NCBI GenBank assembly: GCA_015484985.1
Contig: WFUL01000197.1
Span: forward strand, 1-6,037
Length of the DNA: 6,037 nucleotides
Source of the DNA: Anaerolineales bacterium
GTDB taxonomy: Bacteria; Chloroflexota; Anaerolineae; Anaerolineales; DRMV01
Direction: 5' to 3'
Part shown: positions 1 through 5,954 of the stretch, piece after piece
How positions within the stretch are numbered: position 1 is the stretch's first letter
Layout: every line of letters starts with the position of its first letter
Made by a program: the position numbers and the translations under genes
The notes under the pieces: generated by a model
Databases searched by the model: none
Seen by the model: the letters and a program-made list of their open reading frames with translations, nothing else
What the model was told of the DNA's origin: nothing

Positions 1-183
1 GGGATAAGGGGAAGGGGTTGGCGTCGCGAAGGGGACCTGGGTCAGCAGGATGAGCACCTGGGGCGAGGAACGGGGTCCCCGTTGTGCCCCAATCCAAAAC
101 AAGGCCAGGGCCCACAGGAGGCATCCGCCTCCGAGGGCGACGCCGCCTATCCACCAGCCGATTCGGGGGATACGGCGCAGCAT
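1..183 (-). CDS. Membrane-anchored protein of unknown function, N-terminal fragment
   Basis: This is the first 61 codons of a protein that runs off the left edge; no stop occurs in the visible part. It starts MLRRIPRIGWW, followed by one strongly hydrophobic stretch at about residues 10-33 (glycine, leucine, alanine and tryptophan rich). That stretch should act as a signal anchor or uncleaved signal peptide. Next comes a short basic/polar stretch, then a proline/threonine/serine-rich segment (PFATPTPSPYP), typical of a linker outside the membrane. I see no lipobox cysteine in the right context. The ATG lies 7 bases after the stop of the M24 peptidase gene, so the two are probably co-transcribed. 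An in-frame GTG at 198, overlapping the peptidase stop, is an alternative start that would add MSERA and favour translational coupling. Neither start has a strong Shine-Dalgarno. The family is not recognisable from this fragment. Confidence 0.6.
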   Translation of the reverse strand, partial: MLRRIPRIGWWIGGVALGGGCLLWALALFWIGAQRGPRSSPQVLILLTQVPFATPTPSPYP

Positions 184-190
184 GGCCCGC

Positions 191-1264
191 TCACTCACGA
201 CCGATGGGTTGCAGGCCCCGGGGCAATGTGCTCAGGACGCGACACCCCTGTGTCGTGACCACCACGTCATCCTCGATGCGTATCCCTCCGTGACCGGGGA
301 AGTACAGGCCGGGCTCGATGGTGAAGACCATTCCGGGCTCCAGGAGGCGGGTGTTTTCACTGTAAAGGTAAGGGGGCTCGTGGGCTTCCAGGCCCATGCC
401 GTGTCCCGTCCGATGGAGGAAATGGGGCCCATATCCTGCCTCTGCCAGAACCTGGCGGGCTGCTCGATCCACCTCACCGGCGGGTACGCCGGGTCGAGCC
501 ACGGCACAGGCCGCGGCCTGGGCTTCTTCCACCAGGCGGGTCCACCGTAACCATTCCGGTCGCGGTTCCCCCAGGACGAACACACGAGTCAGGTCGGACA
601 CGTACCCCTCCACCCGGGCGCCCCAATCGATGAGCACCAGGTCGCCGGGCTGAAGGACGCGGTCGGTGGGCATGGCGTGGGGGTTCGCGCTGTTGGGACC
701 CGAAGCCACGATGGGTGGGAAGGGAAGTTCGGGTTCCGAACCATGGCGGAGAAGTTGCAGCACCAATTCGGCCGCCACTTCTTGCTCGGTCATACCGGGG
801 CGCACCACGGCCAGAGTGGCCTTGAGGGCCGCTTCCGCCACGGCAACGGCGCGGCGGATGTGCTCGACTTCTTCTTCGTCTTTACGGGTGCGAAGTTCCG
901 CCAAAACCTCCGTGGCCTCTTCCCAGGTCGCCCGGGGGGCTGCGGTTTCCAGGAGCCGCAACTCGCGAAACCGCAGTCGGGTGGGCTCAACACCGACCCG
1001 GGCCCGGGTCAATCCCACGGCTTTGAGGGCCTGATGGAACACCTCGGGCCAGCGGCGGGGGTCTTCCCCGTAGTAGAACAGGTAACCGGGAAAGAAACCC
1101 TCGGTGCGGGGGCGCTCCAACTCGGGCGCGATGAGCGCAGCCTTACCCTCTACGGTGAACAGGGCCAGGATGGGACGTTCCATGAGATGGAAGCGAAAGC
1201 CCGTCAGGTAGAATAACGAAGGTCCCGGCATCAGGGCGATGCCTTGCAGGCCGTAGGCATCCAA
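191..1264 (-). CDS. M24 family metallopeptidase (Xaa-Pro dipeptidase/aminopeptidase-like)
   Basis: A cytosolic pita-bread-fold metallopeptidase, probably removing the N-terminal residue from Xaa-Pro peptides in peptide turnover. Numbering from the TTG codon at 1264, residues 1-125 form the creatinase-type N-terminal domain (PGPSLFYLTGF) and about 130-357 the catalytic domain. All five expected metal ligands are visible: D213 (LIDWGA), D224 (VSDLTR), H288 (HRTGHGMG), E317 (FTIEPGLY) and E331 (IRIEDD). H196 (NPHAMP) and H295 (EAHEPP) match conserved active-site histidines. The domain order fits PepQ/PepP-like enzymes better than methionine aminopeptidase, which lacks the N-terminal domain. The start is uncertain: the TTG has no upstream ribosome site, and a good site and ATG at 1305 lie in another frame that encodes what looks like the missing N-terminus (see 1231-1305). 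The gene may therefore be frameshifted. Exact substrate (dipeptides or longer peptides) cannot be told from sequence. A membrane protein gene follows 7 bases downstream. Confidence 0.93.
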   Translation of the reverse strand: MDAYGLQGIALMPGPSLFYLTGFRFHLMERPILALFTVEGKAALIAPELERPRTEGFFPGYLFYYGEDPRRWPEVFHQALKAVGLTRARVGVEPTRLRFRELRLLETAAPRATWEEATEVLAELRTRKDEEEVEHIRRAVAVAEAALKATLAVVRPGMTEQEVAAELVLQLLRHGSEPELPFPPIVASGPNSANPHAMPTDRVLQPGDLVLIDWGARVEGYVSDLTRVFVLGEPRPEWLRWTRLVEEAQAAACAVARPGVPAGEVDRAARQVLAEAGYGPHFLHRTGHGMGLEAHEPPYLYSENTRLLEPGMVFTIEPGLYFPGHGGIRIEDDVVVTTQGCRVLSTLPRGLQPIGRE

Positions 1265-1305
1265 AGTTGCACGAGTCGTTTGCGGCGTGTTTCATAAACG
1301 CTCAT
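1231..1305 (-). other. Out-of-frame N-terminal segment of the M24 peptidase (apparent frameshift)
   Basis: An ATG at 1305 is preceded by a strong Shine-Dalgarno (GGGAGGG, complement of 1311-1317) five bases away. It opens a 24-codon frame whose first 14 residues are MSVYETRRKRLVQL; the frame then diverges and stops at 1231. M24 proteins of this type usually begin with a short basic helix of the pattern R-x-x-R-L-x-x-L-L leading into G-L-D-A and then the PGPNLRYLTG motif. Joining MSVYETRRKRLVQL to LDAYGLQGIALMPGP, encoded from 1264 in the other frame, rebuilds exactly that pattern with no residue missing. The join needs one extra T in the CTTTGG run at 1261-1266, or a -1 slip there. The codons (CAA CTT TGG) do not form a good -1 slippery heptamer, so a one-base deletion, natural or from sequencing, is the simpler reading. 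Confidence 0.6.
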
Positions 1306-1327
1306 ACCCGCCCTCCCTGGAGGCAAG
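1306..1327. promoter_or_regulatory. Back-to-back ribosome binding sites of divergent genes
   Basis: The 22 bases between the minus-strand ATG (1305) and the plus-strand ATG (1328) hold both Shine-Dalgarno sites. The plus-strand site is GGAGG at 1319-1323, four bases before the permease ATG. The minus-strand site is GGGAGGG, the complement of 1311-1317, five bases before the peptidase ATG. The two together form an inverted repeat, CCTCC-CT-GGAGG, at 1312-1323. There is no room for a promoter between the start codons, so each gene's promoter must lie inside the other gene and the 5' ends of the transcripts must overlap. Confidence 0.7.
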
Positions 1328-2155
1328 ATGTTCACCTATCTGGAGCACGCCTCTCCTCTCCATCGACTGAATCCCAGCATGAAATTGCTCGGAATGGCCG
1401 TGGTGGCTTTGGGAGCGACCTTTACGTTCGACCCTTTCATCCCCGGCGCCCTGGCCGTGGCCTTGTGGCTCACCGCGTGGCTCCTGGGACGCATACCCCT
1501 CCGCCAAATGCTGCGATGGAGCCTCCCGCTGGTGGTTCTGCCTGTTCCGCTCATGGTCTTTACCGCCCTTTATACCGACCTCAGTCGGTACCCGCAACCC
1601 CATATCCTGTGGTCCTGGGGGCCGTGGACCCTGGCCGTGGAGGGCTTGTGGGTGGCGCTGGGCCTCGGTCTCCGGGTGACCACTTTCCTGGCCACCTCCC
1701 TGCTCTTCATCGCCACCACGGACCCTACAGATTTCGCCGTGAGTTTGGCCCAGAACATGCGCCTTCCCTATCGTTTCGCATATGGATTGCTGGTGTCCAT
1801 GCGCTTTCTGCCCTTGCTGCGCAGGGAGTTTGAACTCATCCGGCTGGCGCATCGGGTACGCGGGGCGGAGGAGGCACGTGGCCTCCTTGGACCCCTTCGC
1901 CAGATGCGTCGGTACGCGGTGCCTTTGCTGGCCTCCGCGATTCGCAAGGCCGAGCGCACGGCCCTGGCCATGGATGCCAAGGCCTTTGGCGCTTATCCCC
2001 AGCGTACGTACTACCGCCAGATGCCCGTGCGCGCCCGAGACGTGCTCTTCGTCCTCGCCTGGGCGGCGTATGTGGTCCTGGTCTACGTCGCAGCCTTTTC
2101 CCTGGATGTGGCCCGCCTGGAAGTGGTCCCTCAGACCTGGATGCCCCTTGTGTAG
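1328..2155 (+). CDS. EcfT/CbiQ-type transmembrane component of an energy-coupling factor (ECF) transporter
   Basis: A 275-residue integral membrane protein of the T-component family. It couples a pair of ATPases (EcfA) to a substrate-binding S component for uptake of vitamins or metal ions. The N-terminus has the family signature LHRLNPSMKLL at residues 11-21. Hydrophobic segments lie at about 20-53, 64-82, 101-130 and 238-258. The stretch TTDPTDFAVSLAQNMRLPYR (130-149) leading into SMRFLPLLRREFELIRLAHRVRG (157-179) is highly characteristic. Of the two coupling motifs that contact the ATPases, the first is intact (V-R-G, 177-179). The second reads A-K-A within AMDAKAFG (214-221), where arginine is usual. 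GGAGG sits four bases before the ATG. No EcfA or S component is in the window, so the substrate is unknown and the gene may serve several S components encoded elsewhere. It converges on the RNase H gene with a 26-base gap. Confidence 0.9.
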   Translation: MFTYLEHASPLHRLNPSMKLLGMAVVALGATFTFDPFIPGALAVALWLTAWLLGRIPLRQMLRWSLPLVVLPVPLMVFTALYTDLSRYPQPHILWSWGPWTLAVEGLWVALGLGLRVTTFLATSLLFIATTDPTDFAVSLAQNMRLPYRFAYGLLVSMRFLPLLRREFELIRLAHRVRGAEEARGLLGPLRQMRRYAVPLLASAIRKAERTALAMDAKAFGAYPQRTYYRQMPVRARDVLFVLAWAAYVVLVYVAAFSLDVARLEVVPQTWMPLV

Positions 2156-2181
2156 GGGGAAAGGGCCTCCATCGGGCGCCT

Positions 2182-2796
2182 TCAGCGCTTTCGTCCGAAG
2201 TCCGCGGGGTTTTCGCCCCATCGGGCGGTGTCCCATAAGCGAACGTCCCAGGGGCCGGGATGCTTTTGCAGCCACGCCATGGCCTCCATGATAGGGCGAC
2301 GGGCGTCCGGCGGGAGGCGTTTCAGGGTTTTCTCCCCGGGTCCCCCTTTTTGGAACCAGAGGAACGCCGTACGCGCGTCGGTGTAGACCGGCAAACGCGC
2401 GTTTCGGTTTTCCATCCACTGGAGGGCCCGGACCAGGGCCACGAATTCCCCCAGGGGCACGGTGGCGTAGGGTAGGCGGTTCAGGAAGAGGCGCCGCGTT
2501 TTCCCCTGGGGCTCCAGCATCACTCCCTGGTACTCGACGGGTCCCCGGGCCTGGGAGGCGGCGGCGTCCACGGCAATGGCGGGCACTTGTGGGCCGGGCT
2601 GGGCCAGCACCCAGATGGGCATCTGGGCGGCTTTGGGACCCAGACGATACGCCCGTTCCGCGATGTCTCGGGTGGGATAGGCCTTGAAACGGGCGTTGGG
2701 GTAGCCCTGGACCTGGGCCGCGCACGCCTGCCACGAGGTGTAGATGCCGGGTTGCCGTCCTTGCCAGACGACATAGTACTTGGACGAAGAGGACAT
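2182..2796 (-). CDS. Viroplasmin-domain ribonuclease H family protein
   Basis: A 204-residue protein with two domains. Residues 6-50 (KYYVVWQGRQPGIYTSWQAC...ARFKAYPTRDIAERAY) form a viroplasmin/RNase HI N-terminal hybrid-binding domain, which in known proteins grips RNA-DNA duplexes. Residues 72-204 form an RNase H fold. All four catalytic acids can be placed: D77 (IAVDAA), E117 (LGEFVAL), D140 (VYTDART) and D199 (NPADFGRK), the DEDD set of RNase HI. The likely role is cleaving the RNA strand of RNA-DNA hybrids (R-loops, replication primers). The domain layout resembles bacterial viroplasmin-family RNase H proteins of about 200-210 residues rather than the 155-residue E. coli RnhA. A GGGAGG site lies six bases before the ATG. 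It is the last gene of the minus-strand run, 25 bases after the DUF218 gene, and converges on the permease. Activity is inferred from motif conservation. Confidence 0.88.
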   Translation of the reverse strand: MSSSSKYYVVWQGRQPGIYTSWQACAAQVQGYPNARFKAYPTRDIAERAYRLGPKAAQMPIWVLAQPGPQVPAIAVDAAASQARGPVEYQGVMLEPQGKTRRLFLNRLPYATVPLGEFVALVRALQWMENRNARLPVYTDARTAFLWFQKGGPGEKTLKRLPPDARRPIMEAMAWLQKHPGPWDVRLWDTARWGENPADFGRKR

Positions 2797-2821
2797 GTTC
2801 GCCTCCCGGAAAGTTAAGGGG

Positions 2822-3478
2822 TCAGGAGCGGGTCACCGGCGGAGGCGGTTCCCACCACAGCAGGTCCAGCAGGGCCCGCACGGTGGCCAGGGACTCCCGT
2901 ACGTACCAGAAGAGCACCCGTTCCCACCAGGGGGCCGCGCGCTGAGCCACCGAAGGCACGCCGATGGCGTCCACGCCCCACGCTCGACACAACAACAACG
3001 CGCGCGGCAGATGGTAGCGATGGGTAATCAACAGGGCGCGGCGCAGGCGAAAGGTTTCCCGTAACTGGCGACAGGTGGCGTAGGTGCGTTCCCCTTTGGG
3101 GTCCAGAAGCAGGGCCTCAATGGGAACGCCTCGCTCGATGAGGTACACGGCCATGGCCGTCACCTCATCTCGGTTGCCATGATAATGCGGGGAGCCGCTC
3201 AAAATCAGGCGCTGGACCTTTCCCTGTTGGTACAGCCGCAGGGCCGTTTCCAGGCGACTGGCCAGGGCCCGGGAGGGACGACCGTTCGGGTACACACCGG
3301 CCCCAAACACCACGGCCACTTCCATAGGCGGGGCCTGCTCGATGGAAAGGATGTAGGGCCGGGCCATGGCTTCCGTCCAGAGACGGGAGAGCACCGGAAT
3401 CAAGGCTCCGGCAAGGAACAGGGATAACACGCCGCATCGTAGCCAAACGGAGAGGATTATGCGTCGCAAAACGTTCAT
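2822..3478 (-). CDS. SanA/YdcF-like DUF218 membrane-anchored protein
   Basis: A 218-residue protein with one N-terminal transmembrane segment (about residues 8-31) and a DUF218 domain (about 53-175). Family features seen are VVFGAGVYPNGRPSRALASRLETALRLY (56-83), LILSGSPHYHGNRDE (91-105), a GVPIEALLLD segment (118-126), ERTYATC (130-136) and ITHRYHLPRAL (151-161). SanA of enteric bacteria belongs to this family and is linked to envelope integrity and vancomycin tolerance at high temperature; the biochemical activity of the family is poorly defined. The ATG at 3478 overlaps the stop of the upstream HD gene as ATGA, implying translational coupling. A GAGGTGG element lies about ten bases upstream. 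The frame stays open further upstream to an ATG at 3838, but that part lies inside the HD gene and lacks family similarity. A short tryptophan/proline-rich tail (WWEPPPP) ends the protein. Confidence 0.88.
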   Translation of the reverse strand: MNVLRRIILSVWLRCGVLSLFLAGALIPVLSRLWTEAMARPYILSIEQAPPMEVAVVFGAGVYPNGRPSRALASRLETALRLYQQGKVQRLILSGSPHYHGNRDEVTAMAVYLIERGVPIEALLLDPKGERTYATCRQLRETFRLRRALLITHRYHLPRALLLCRAWGVDAIGVPSVAQRAAPWWERVLFWYVRESLATVRALLDLLWWEPPPPVTRS

Positions 3479-4026
3479 CGTCGTTGGTCCACCTCTTGAA
3501 GAAGGATGAGGGATTCGTATAAGGCCCGGTCGGTGACTCTTTCGGGCCGATCGTGGTGGTAGCGTACCAAGGCCACCATCCGGGGTGAAGCCCCGTGGGC
3601 TTCCAGGATGCGCGCGCTCCACTCCGCATGATGTCGGGCCACCACCAACGCCCGACGCCAGCCTTGGGCAGGACCCTGGCATCCCCGCTCCACCAGCCAC
3701 GGGCAAAGGGCGTGGGCGACCACGGCCCAGATACGCTCCCAGAGGCGCAGGCGAGCCCGGGCCTTGCCCACATCGTGCAACAGGGCCGCGGTGAGCAGGT
3801 CGGGGTCGGTGACCCCCCGTTCCATCAGGCCACGCCACACACGGATGCCGTGTCCCTGTTCGGCGGGCGGCATTTTCTCAAACAAGGGCCACAGGGAGGG
3901 AGGGAGAAAGGCCCGCACCTGGGCCAGGTCCTCCGCCGAAGGCCGATGTCCCAGTACCATGGCCACCTGCCAGACGCGGTACAGCCAGGGGTGCCGGGGC
4001 GCGCGATAGGGGTTCAGAATCCGCAT
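3475..4026 (-). CDS. HD-domain phosphohydrolase
   Basis: A 183-residue cytosolic protein with an HD domain, the metal-dependent phosphohydrolase fold that acts on nucleotides or phosphodiesters. Visible residues fit the H...HD...H...D pattern: H59 (AEQGHGIRV), H84-D85 (AALLHDVGK), H132/H133 (ARHHAEWS), H157/H158 (VRYHHD) and D180 (QEVDQR). It carries no receiver, GAF or PAS partner domain, and no (p)ppGpp synthetase. The substrate cannot be told. The start is uncertain: ATG at 4026 overlaps the protease gene by 13 bases, and ATG at 4050 (MVGLRRFL...) by 37 bases; neither has a clear Shine-Dalgarno. The frame remains open further upstream within the protease gene, but there it is only antisense-free shadow reading. 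Its stop overlaps the next gene's ATG by four bases. Both junctions suggest translation coupled to the upstream gene. Confidence 0.85.
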   Translation of the reverse strand: MRILNPYRAPRHPWLYRVWQVAMVLGHRPSAEDLAQVRAFLPPSLWPLFEKMPPAEQGHGIRVWRGLMERGVTDPDLLTAALLHDVGKARARLRLWERIWAVVAHALCPWLVERGCQGPAQGWRRALVVARHHAEWSARILEAHGASPRMVALVRYHHDRPERVTDRALYESLILLQEVDQRR

Positions 4027-4670
4027 AAGGAAGCGCCGTAAACCCACCATTGGACGCGACAAGCCAGGCCCAGAATCCAGCGGGTGGGCACCCCAATCCA
4101 CCAATCCAGGACCGGAATCCCCATCCAGGGCAGCACGAAAAGCGCCAGCAGGAACAGCAGAGGGGTGTAAGGAATCAATGGGACGAAGTAACGGTCCCAG
4201 ATGCGGGGCAGAAAGGACTCCACCAGGCGGGAGCCATCCAGGGGCGGCAAGGGGAACAGGTTGAAGAAGGCCAGGGCCAGGTTGAGAAAGGCGAAAAAGA
4301 GCATCCATCGCCGCAGGCGAAAGCCCAAGTCTCCCAATCCCAGGTACAGGTCGGGGGGAATGAGCATGAGGACGCCAACGAAGAGAAAATGGCTCGCCGG
4401 TCCCGCCAGGGCGACCCAGGCCATGCCATAGCGACCCCGTAAACGGTAAGGATTCACCGGGACGGGCTTGGCCCAGCCAAAGCCCGTGAACAGCAGGAAG
4501 AAGAAGCCCACAGGGTCAATATGGGCCTTGGGGTTGAGGGTCAAACGTCCCTCATAGCGGGCCGTGGGGTCGCCCAGTCGGTCGGCCATCCAGGCATGGG
4601 CGAACTCGTGCACCGGCAAGGCAACCAGGGCCGCCAGGAGCCGGATGAAGAGGGAATCCAAGGAGAACAT
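4014..4670 (-). CDS. Site-2 protease family (M50) intramembrane metalloprotease
   Basis: A 218-residue polytopic membrane protein of the compact M50 type (YwhC/FtsH-independent S2P-like group), which cleaves substrates within or beside the membrane. The zinc motif HEFAH (H21, E22, H25) sits inside the first hydrophobic helix. It is followed by the conserved LTLNPKAHIDPVG (44-54), the GFGWAKPVPVNP segment (63-74), the ALAGPASH helix (87-94) and NLFPLPPLDGSR (137-148) carrying the third ligand D145. Two further hydrophobic stretches lie at about 163-184 and 188-204. There is no PDZ domain, unlike RseP. GGAAGG lies four bases before the ATG. The gene begins 27 bases after the deacetylase-like gene and overlaps the HD gene at its end. 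The substrate is unknown; no anti-sigma factor is visible in the window. Confidence 0.92.
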   Translation of the reverse strand: MFSLDSLFIRLLAALVALPVHEFAHAWMADRLGDPTARYEGRLTLNPKAHIDPVGFFFLLFTGFGWAKPVPVNPYRLRGRYGMAWVALAGPASHFLFVGVLMLIPPDLYLGLGDLGFRLRRWMLFFAFLNLALAFFNLFPLPPLDGSRLVESFLPRIWDRYFVPLIPYTPLLFLLALFVLPWMGIPVLDWWIGVPTRWILGLACRVQWWVYGASLCGF

Positions 4671-4697
4671 CGCACCTTCCTTTCTTGAGGTTTGGTT

Positions 4698-5714
4698 TCA
4701 GGGCAGGGAATGGAGGGAGCGCACCCGCCGGATGAGGTCCTCGATATCGGGCTCAGGATAGGGGCTGGGATGTTCCCGAGCCTCCTCGGGTAGCTCAGCA
4801 TCGGCCAATACGTGGAGTACGGCCTTGATGCTGGCCGCCACAGCGGGAGGATGATAACCCCCTTCCAGGACGAAAAGAATGCCTGTCTGGTGCTCCTCTG
4901 CCGCGTCCACCAGACCCCGCGCGAGATGGGCAAACCCTTCCGCGGAGAGGCCCAACTGGGTGAGGGGGTCCTGCCAGTGGGCGTCGAATCCCGCGGAGAC
5001 CAGGATAAGGTCGGGCTTCCACGAGGCCAGCCAGGGCAGGACCAGGGTTTCCAGCAGGCGTGCGTATCCCTGGTCGCCGGTAAGCGCGGGGAGGGGTACG
5101 TTGACAATGCGACCCCGGGCCTGGGGATGGTCCTCCAGGTCCCCGGTTCCCGGATAAATGCCCCATTGATGGAGGGAGAGAAAGCCCACCTGCTCATCAT
5201 GGGCGAAGATGGCCTCGGTGCCGTTGCCGTGGTGGGCGTCGAAGTCCACGATGGCCACTCGGGTCAGGCCCTGAGCCAGGGCGTATCGGGCGGCGATGGC
5301 CACGTTGTTGAGCAGGCAGAAGCCCATGCTCTGCGTGCGGGTGGCGTGATGGCCCGGTGGCCGTACGATGGCGAATCCCCGGCGGGCTCGGCCCTCCAGC
5401 ACCGCGCGCAGGGCCATCAACACCGCGCCCGCGGCCTCCCGGGCCGCCTGACACGAGGCCGGGGTGACGTAGGTGGGTGCGTAGTCGATAACGCGAGGGC
5501 CGGAGGCGCATTCCCCCTGCAGCCTCTCCCACATGGCCGGATGATGCACCCGGAGAATATCCTCCTCCGTGGCCGGGGTGACCGGAAGCCAGGTCAACGG
5601 GAGGGACGTGGTCTCCCGCCAGCGGGCCAGACCCCGCAGGCGCTCCGGCCGTTCTGGATGGTCCCGATACCGATGTTCAGGGGAGAGTACCCAAGTACAG
5701 ACCACGTTCGTCAT
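4698..5714 (-). CDS. Histone deacetylase family protein (class II HDAC-like / acetylpolyamine amidohydrolase-like)
   Basis: A 338-residue zinc amidohydrolase of the arginase/deacetylase fold that would remove acetyl groups from protein lysines or acetylated polyamines in the cytosol. Motifs in order are HPERPERL (19-26), RPPGHHA (118-124) with the catalytic pair H122/H123, GFCLLNNVAIAA (131-142), VDFDAHHGNGT (156-166) with zinc ligands D159 and H161, HQWGIYPGTG (182-191), VSAGFDAH (239-246) with zinc ligand D244, and EGGYH (284-288) with the transition-state tyrosine Y287. The full catalytic set argues for an active enzyme. The sequence is closer in style to class II HDAC-like bacterial proteins than to AcuC, but the substrate is not predictable. 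I chose the ATG at 5714 because the promoter -10 box covers 5725-5730; the in-frame ATGs at 5726 and 5753 fall within or upstream of it. No Shine-Dalgarno is present. It leads a five-gene run. Confidence 0.92.
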   Translation of the reverse strand: MTNVVCTWVLSPEHRYRDHPERPERLRGLARWRETTSLPLTWLPVTPATEEDILRVHHPAMWERLQGECASGPRVIDYAPTYVTPASCQAAREAAGAVLMALRAVLEGRARRGFAIVRPPGHHATRTQSMGFCLLNNVAIAARYALAQGLTRVAIVDFDAHHGNGTEAIFAHDEQVGFLSLHQWGIYPGTGDLEDHPQARGRIVNVPLPALTGDQGYARLLETLVLPWLASWKPDLILVSAGFDAHWQDPLTQLGLSAEGFAHLARGLVDAAEEHQTGILFVLEGGYHPPAVAASIKAVLHVLADAELPEEAREHPSPYPEPDIEDLIRRVRSLHSLP

Positions 5715-5724
5715 AGCGGAAGGC

Positions 5725-5753
5725 ATTATACCAGTATGCCTTTGGCTTTTCAC
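5725..5753 (-). promoter_or_regulatory. Extended -10 promoter of the deacetylase-led operon, giving a near-leaderless mRNA
   Basis: On the minus strand a perfect TATAAT (complement of 5725-5730) is immediately preceded by TGG, the extended -10 element. A 17-base spacer separates it from GTGAAA (complement of 5748-5753), which matches the -35 consensus TTGACA at four of six bases. Transcription should begin near 5718, leaving about four bases before the ATG at 5714. That explains the missing Shine-Dalgarno. The start point is predicted, not measured. Confidence 0.75.
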
Positions 5754-5805
5754 TGGGGGTTCTGCGCTCGCCAGGGTTCTTCACTGTTCTAACAGAAGGG
5801 TGAAC
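5749..5805. repeat. Repeated TTCAC(TG) words upstream of and overlapping the promoter, operator-like
   Basis: TTCACTG occurs at 5749-5755 and again at 5780-5786, 31 bases apart (about three helical turns). Its inverse GTGAA lies at 5800-5804. The first copy overlaps the -35 element. GGGTTCT is also repeated, at 5757-5763 and 5774-5780. Between the second and third TTCAC words sits a small palindrome, TGTT-CT-AACA, at 5785-5794. The arrangement could bind a regulator of the operon or form a hairpin in any read-through RNA. The words are short, so chance is not excluded. Confidence 0.3.
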
Positions 5806-5954
5806 ATAGGGGCCGCCTCTTTTGCTTAGATCGAACCGGGCACGGGACCCGCAAGGGAGAAATGCACAGGTCCGGCTCTCCCAGAAGCAGATATCGCGCC
5901 GACTAAACTGGAACAGTCACCTGCGCCCGCTCTGGCCTCTGTGCGTTCTCGGAC

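Noticed and set aside
2161..2182. Imperfect hairpin (AAGGGCC / GGC-G-CCTT) between the convergent permease and RNase H genes
   Set aside because: It sits where a bidirectional terminator would be expected, but the stem is only seven pairs with a bulge and there is no T run on either strand.
1292..2734. A 480-codon open frame on the minus strand covering the permease and much of the RNase H gene
   Set aside because: It is antisense to a clear EcfT gene and out of frame with a clear RNase H gene. Its product is a low-complexity Gly/Pro/Arg/His mix without domains, typical of shadow frames in high-GC DNA.
3479..3838. Upstream extension of the DUF218 frame to an ATG at 3838
   Set aside because: The extra 120 residues overlap the HD gene in another frame and show no family similarity. 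The ATG at 3478 gives the expected transmembrane start and a 4-base overlap with the HD stop.
4051..4308. Upstream extension of the HD frame to an ATG at 4308
   Set aside because: It lies wholly inside the M50 protease gene in another frame and adds only proline-rich, family-unlike sequence.
4812..5792. A 326-codon plus-strand frame opposite the deacetylase gene
   Set aside because: It is antisense to a gene with a complete set of HDAC motifs and has no recognisable domain.
5824..5860. Minus-strand GGTTCGATC resembling a tRNA T-loop
   Set aside because: The flanking bases do not form the five-pair T stem, and no acceptor or anticodon stem can be folded around it.
5854..5882. Inverted repeat GGGAGA ... 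TCTCCC in the gap upstream of the deacetylase promoter
   Set aside because: A six-pair stem with a 16-base loop and no T run is too weak to call a terminator or structured RNA.
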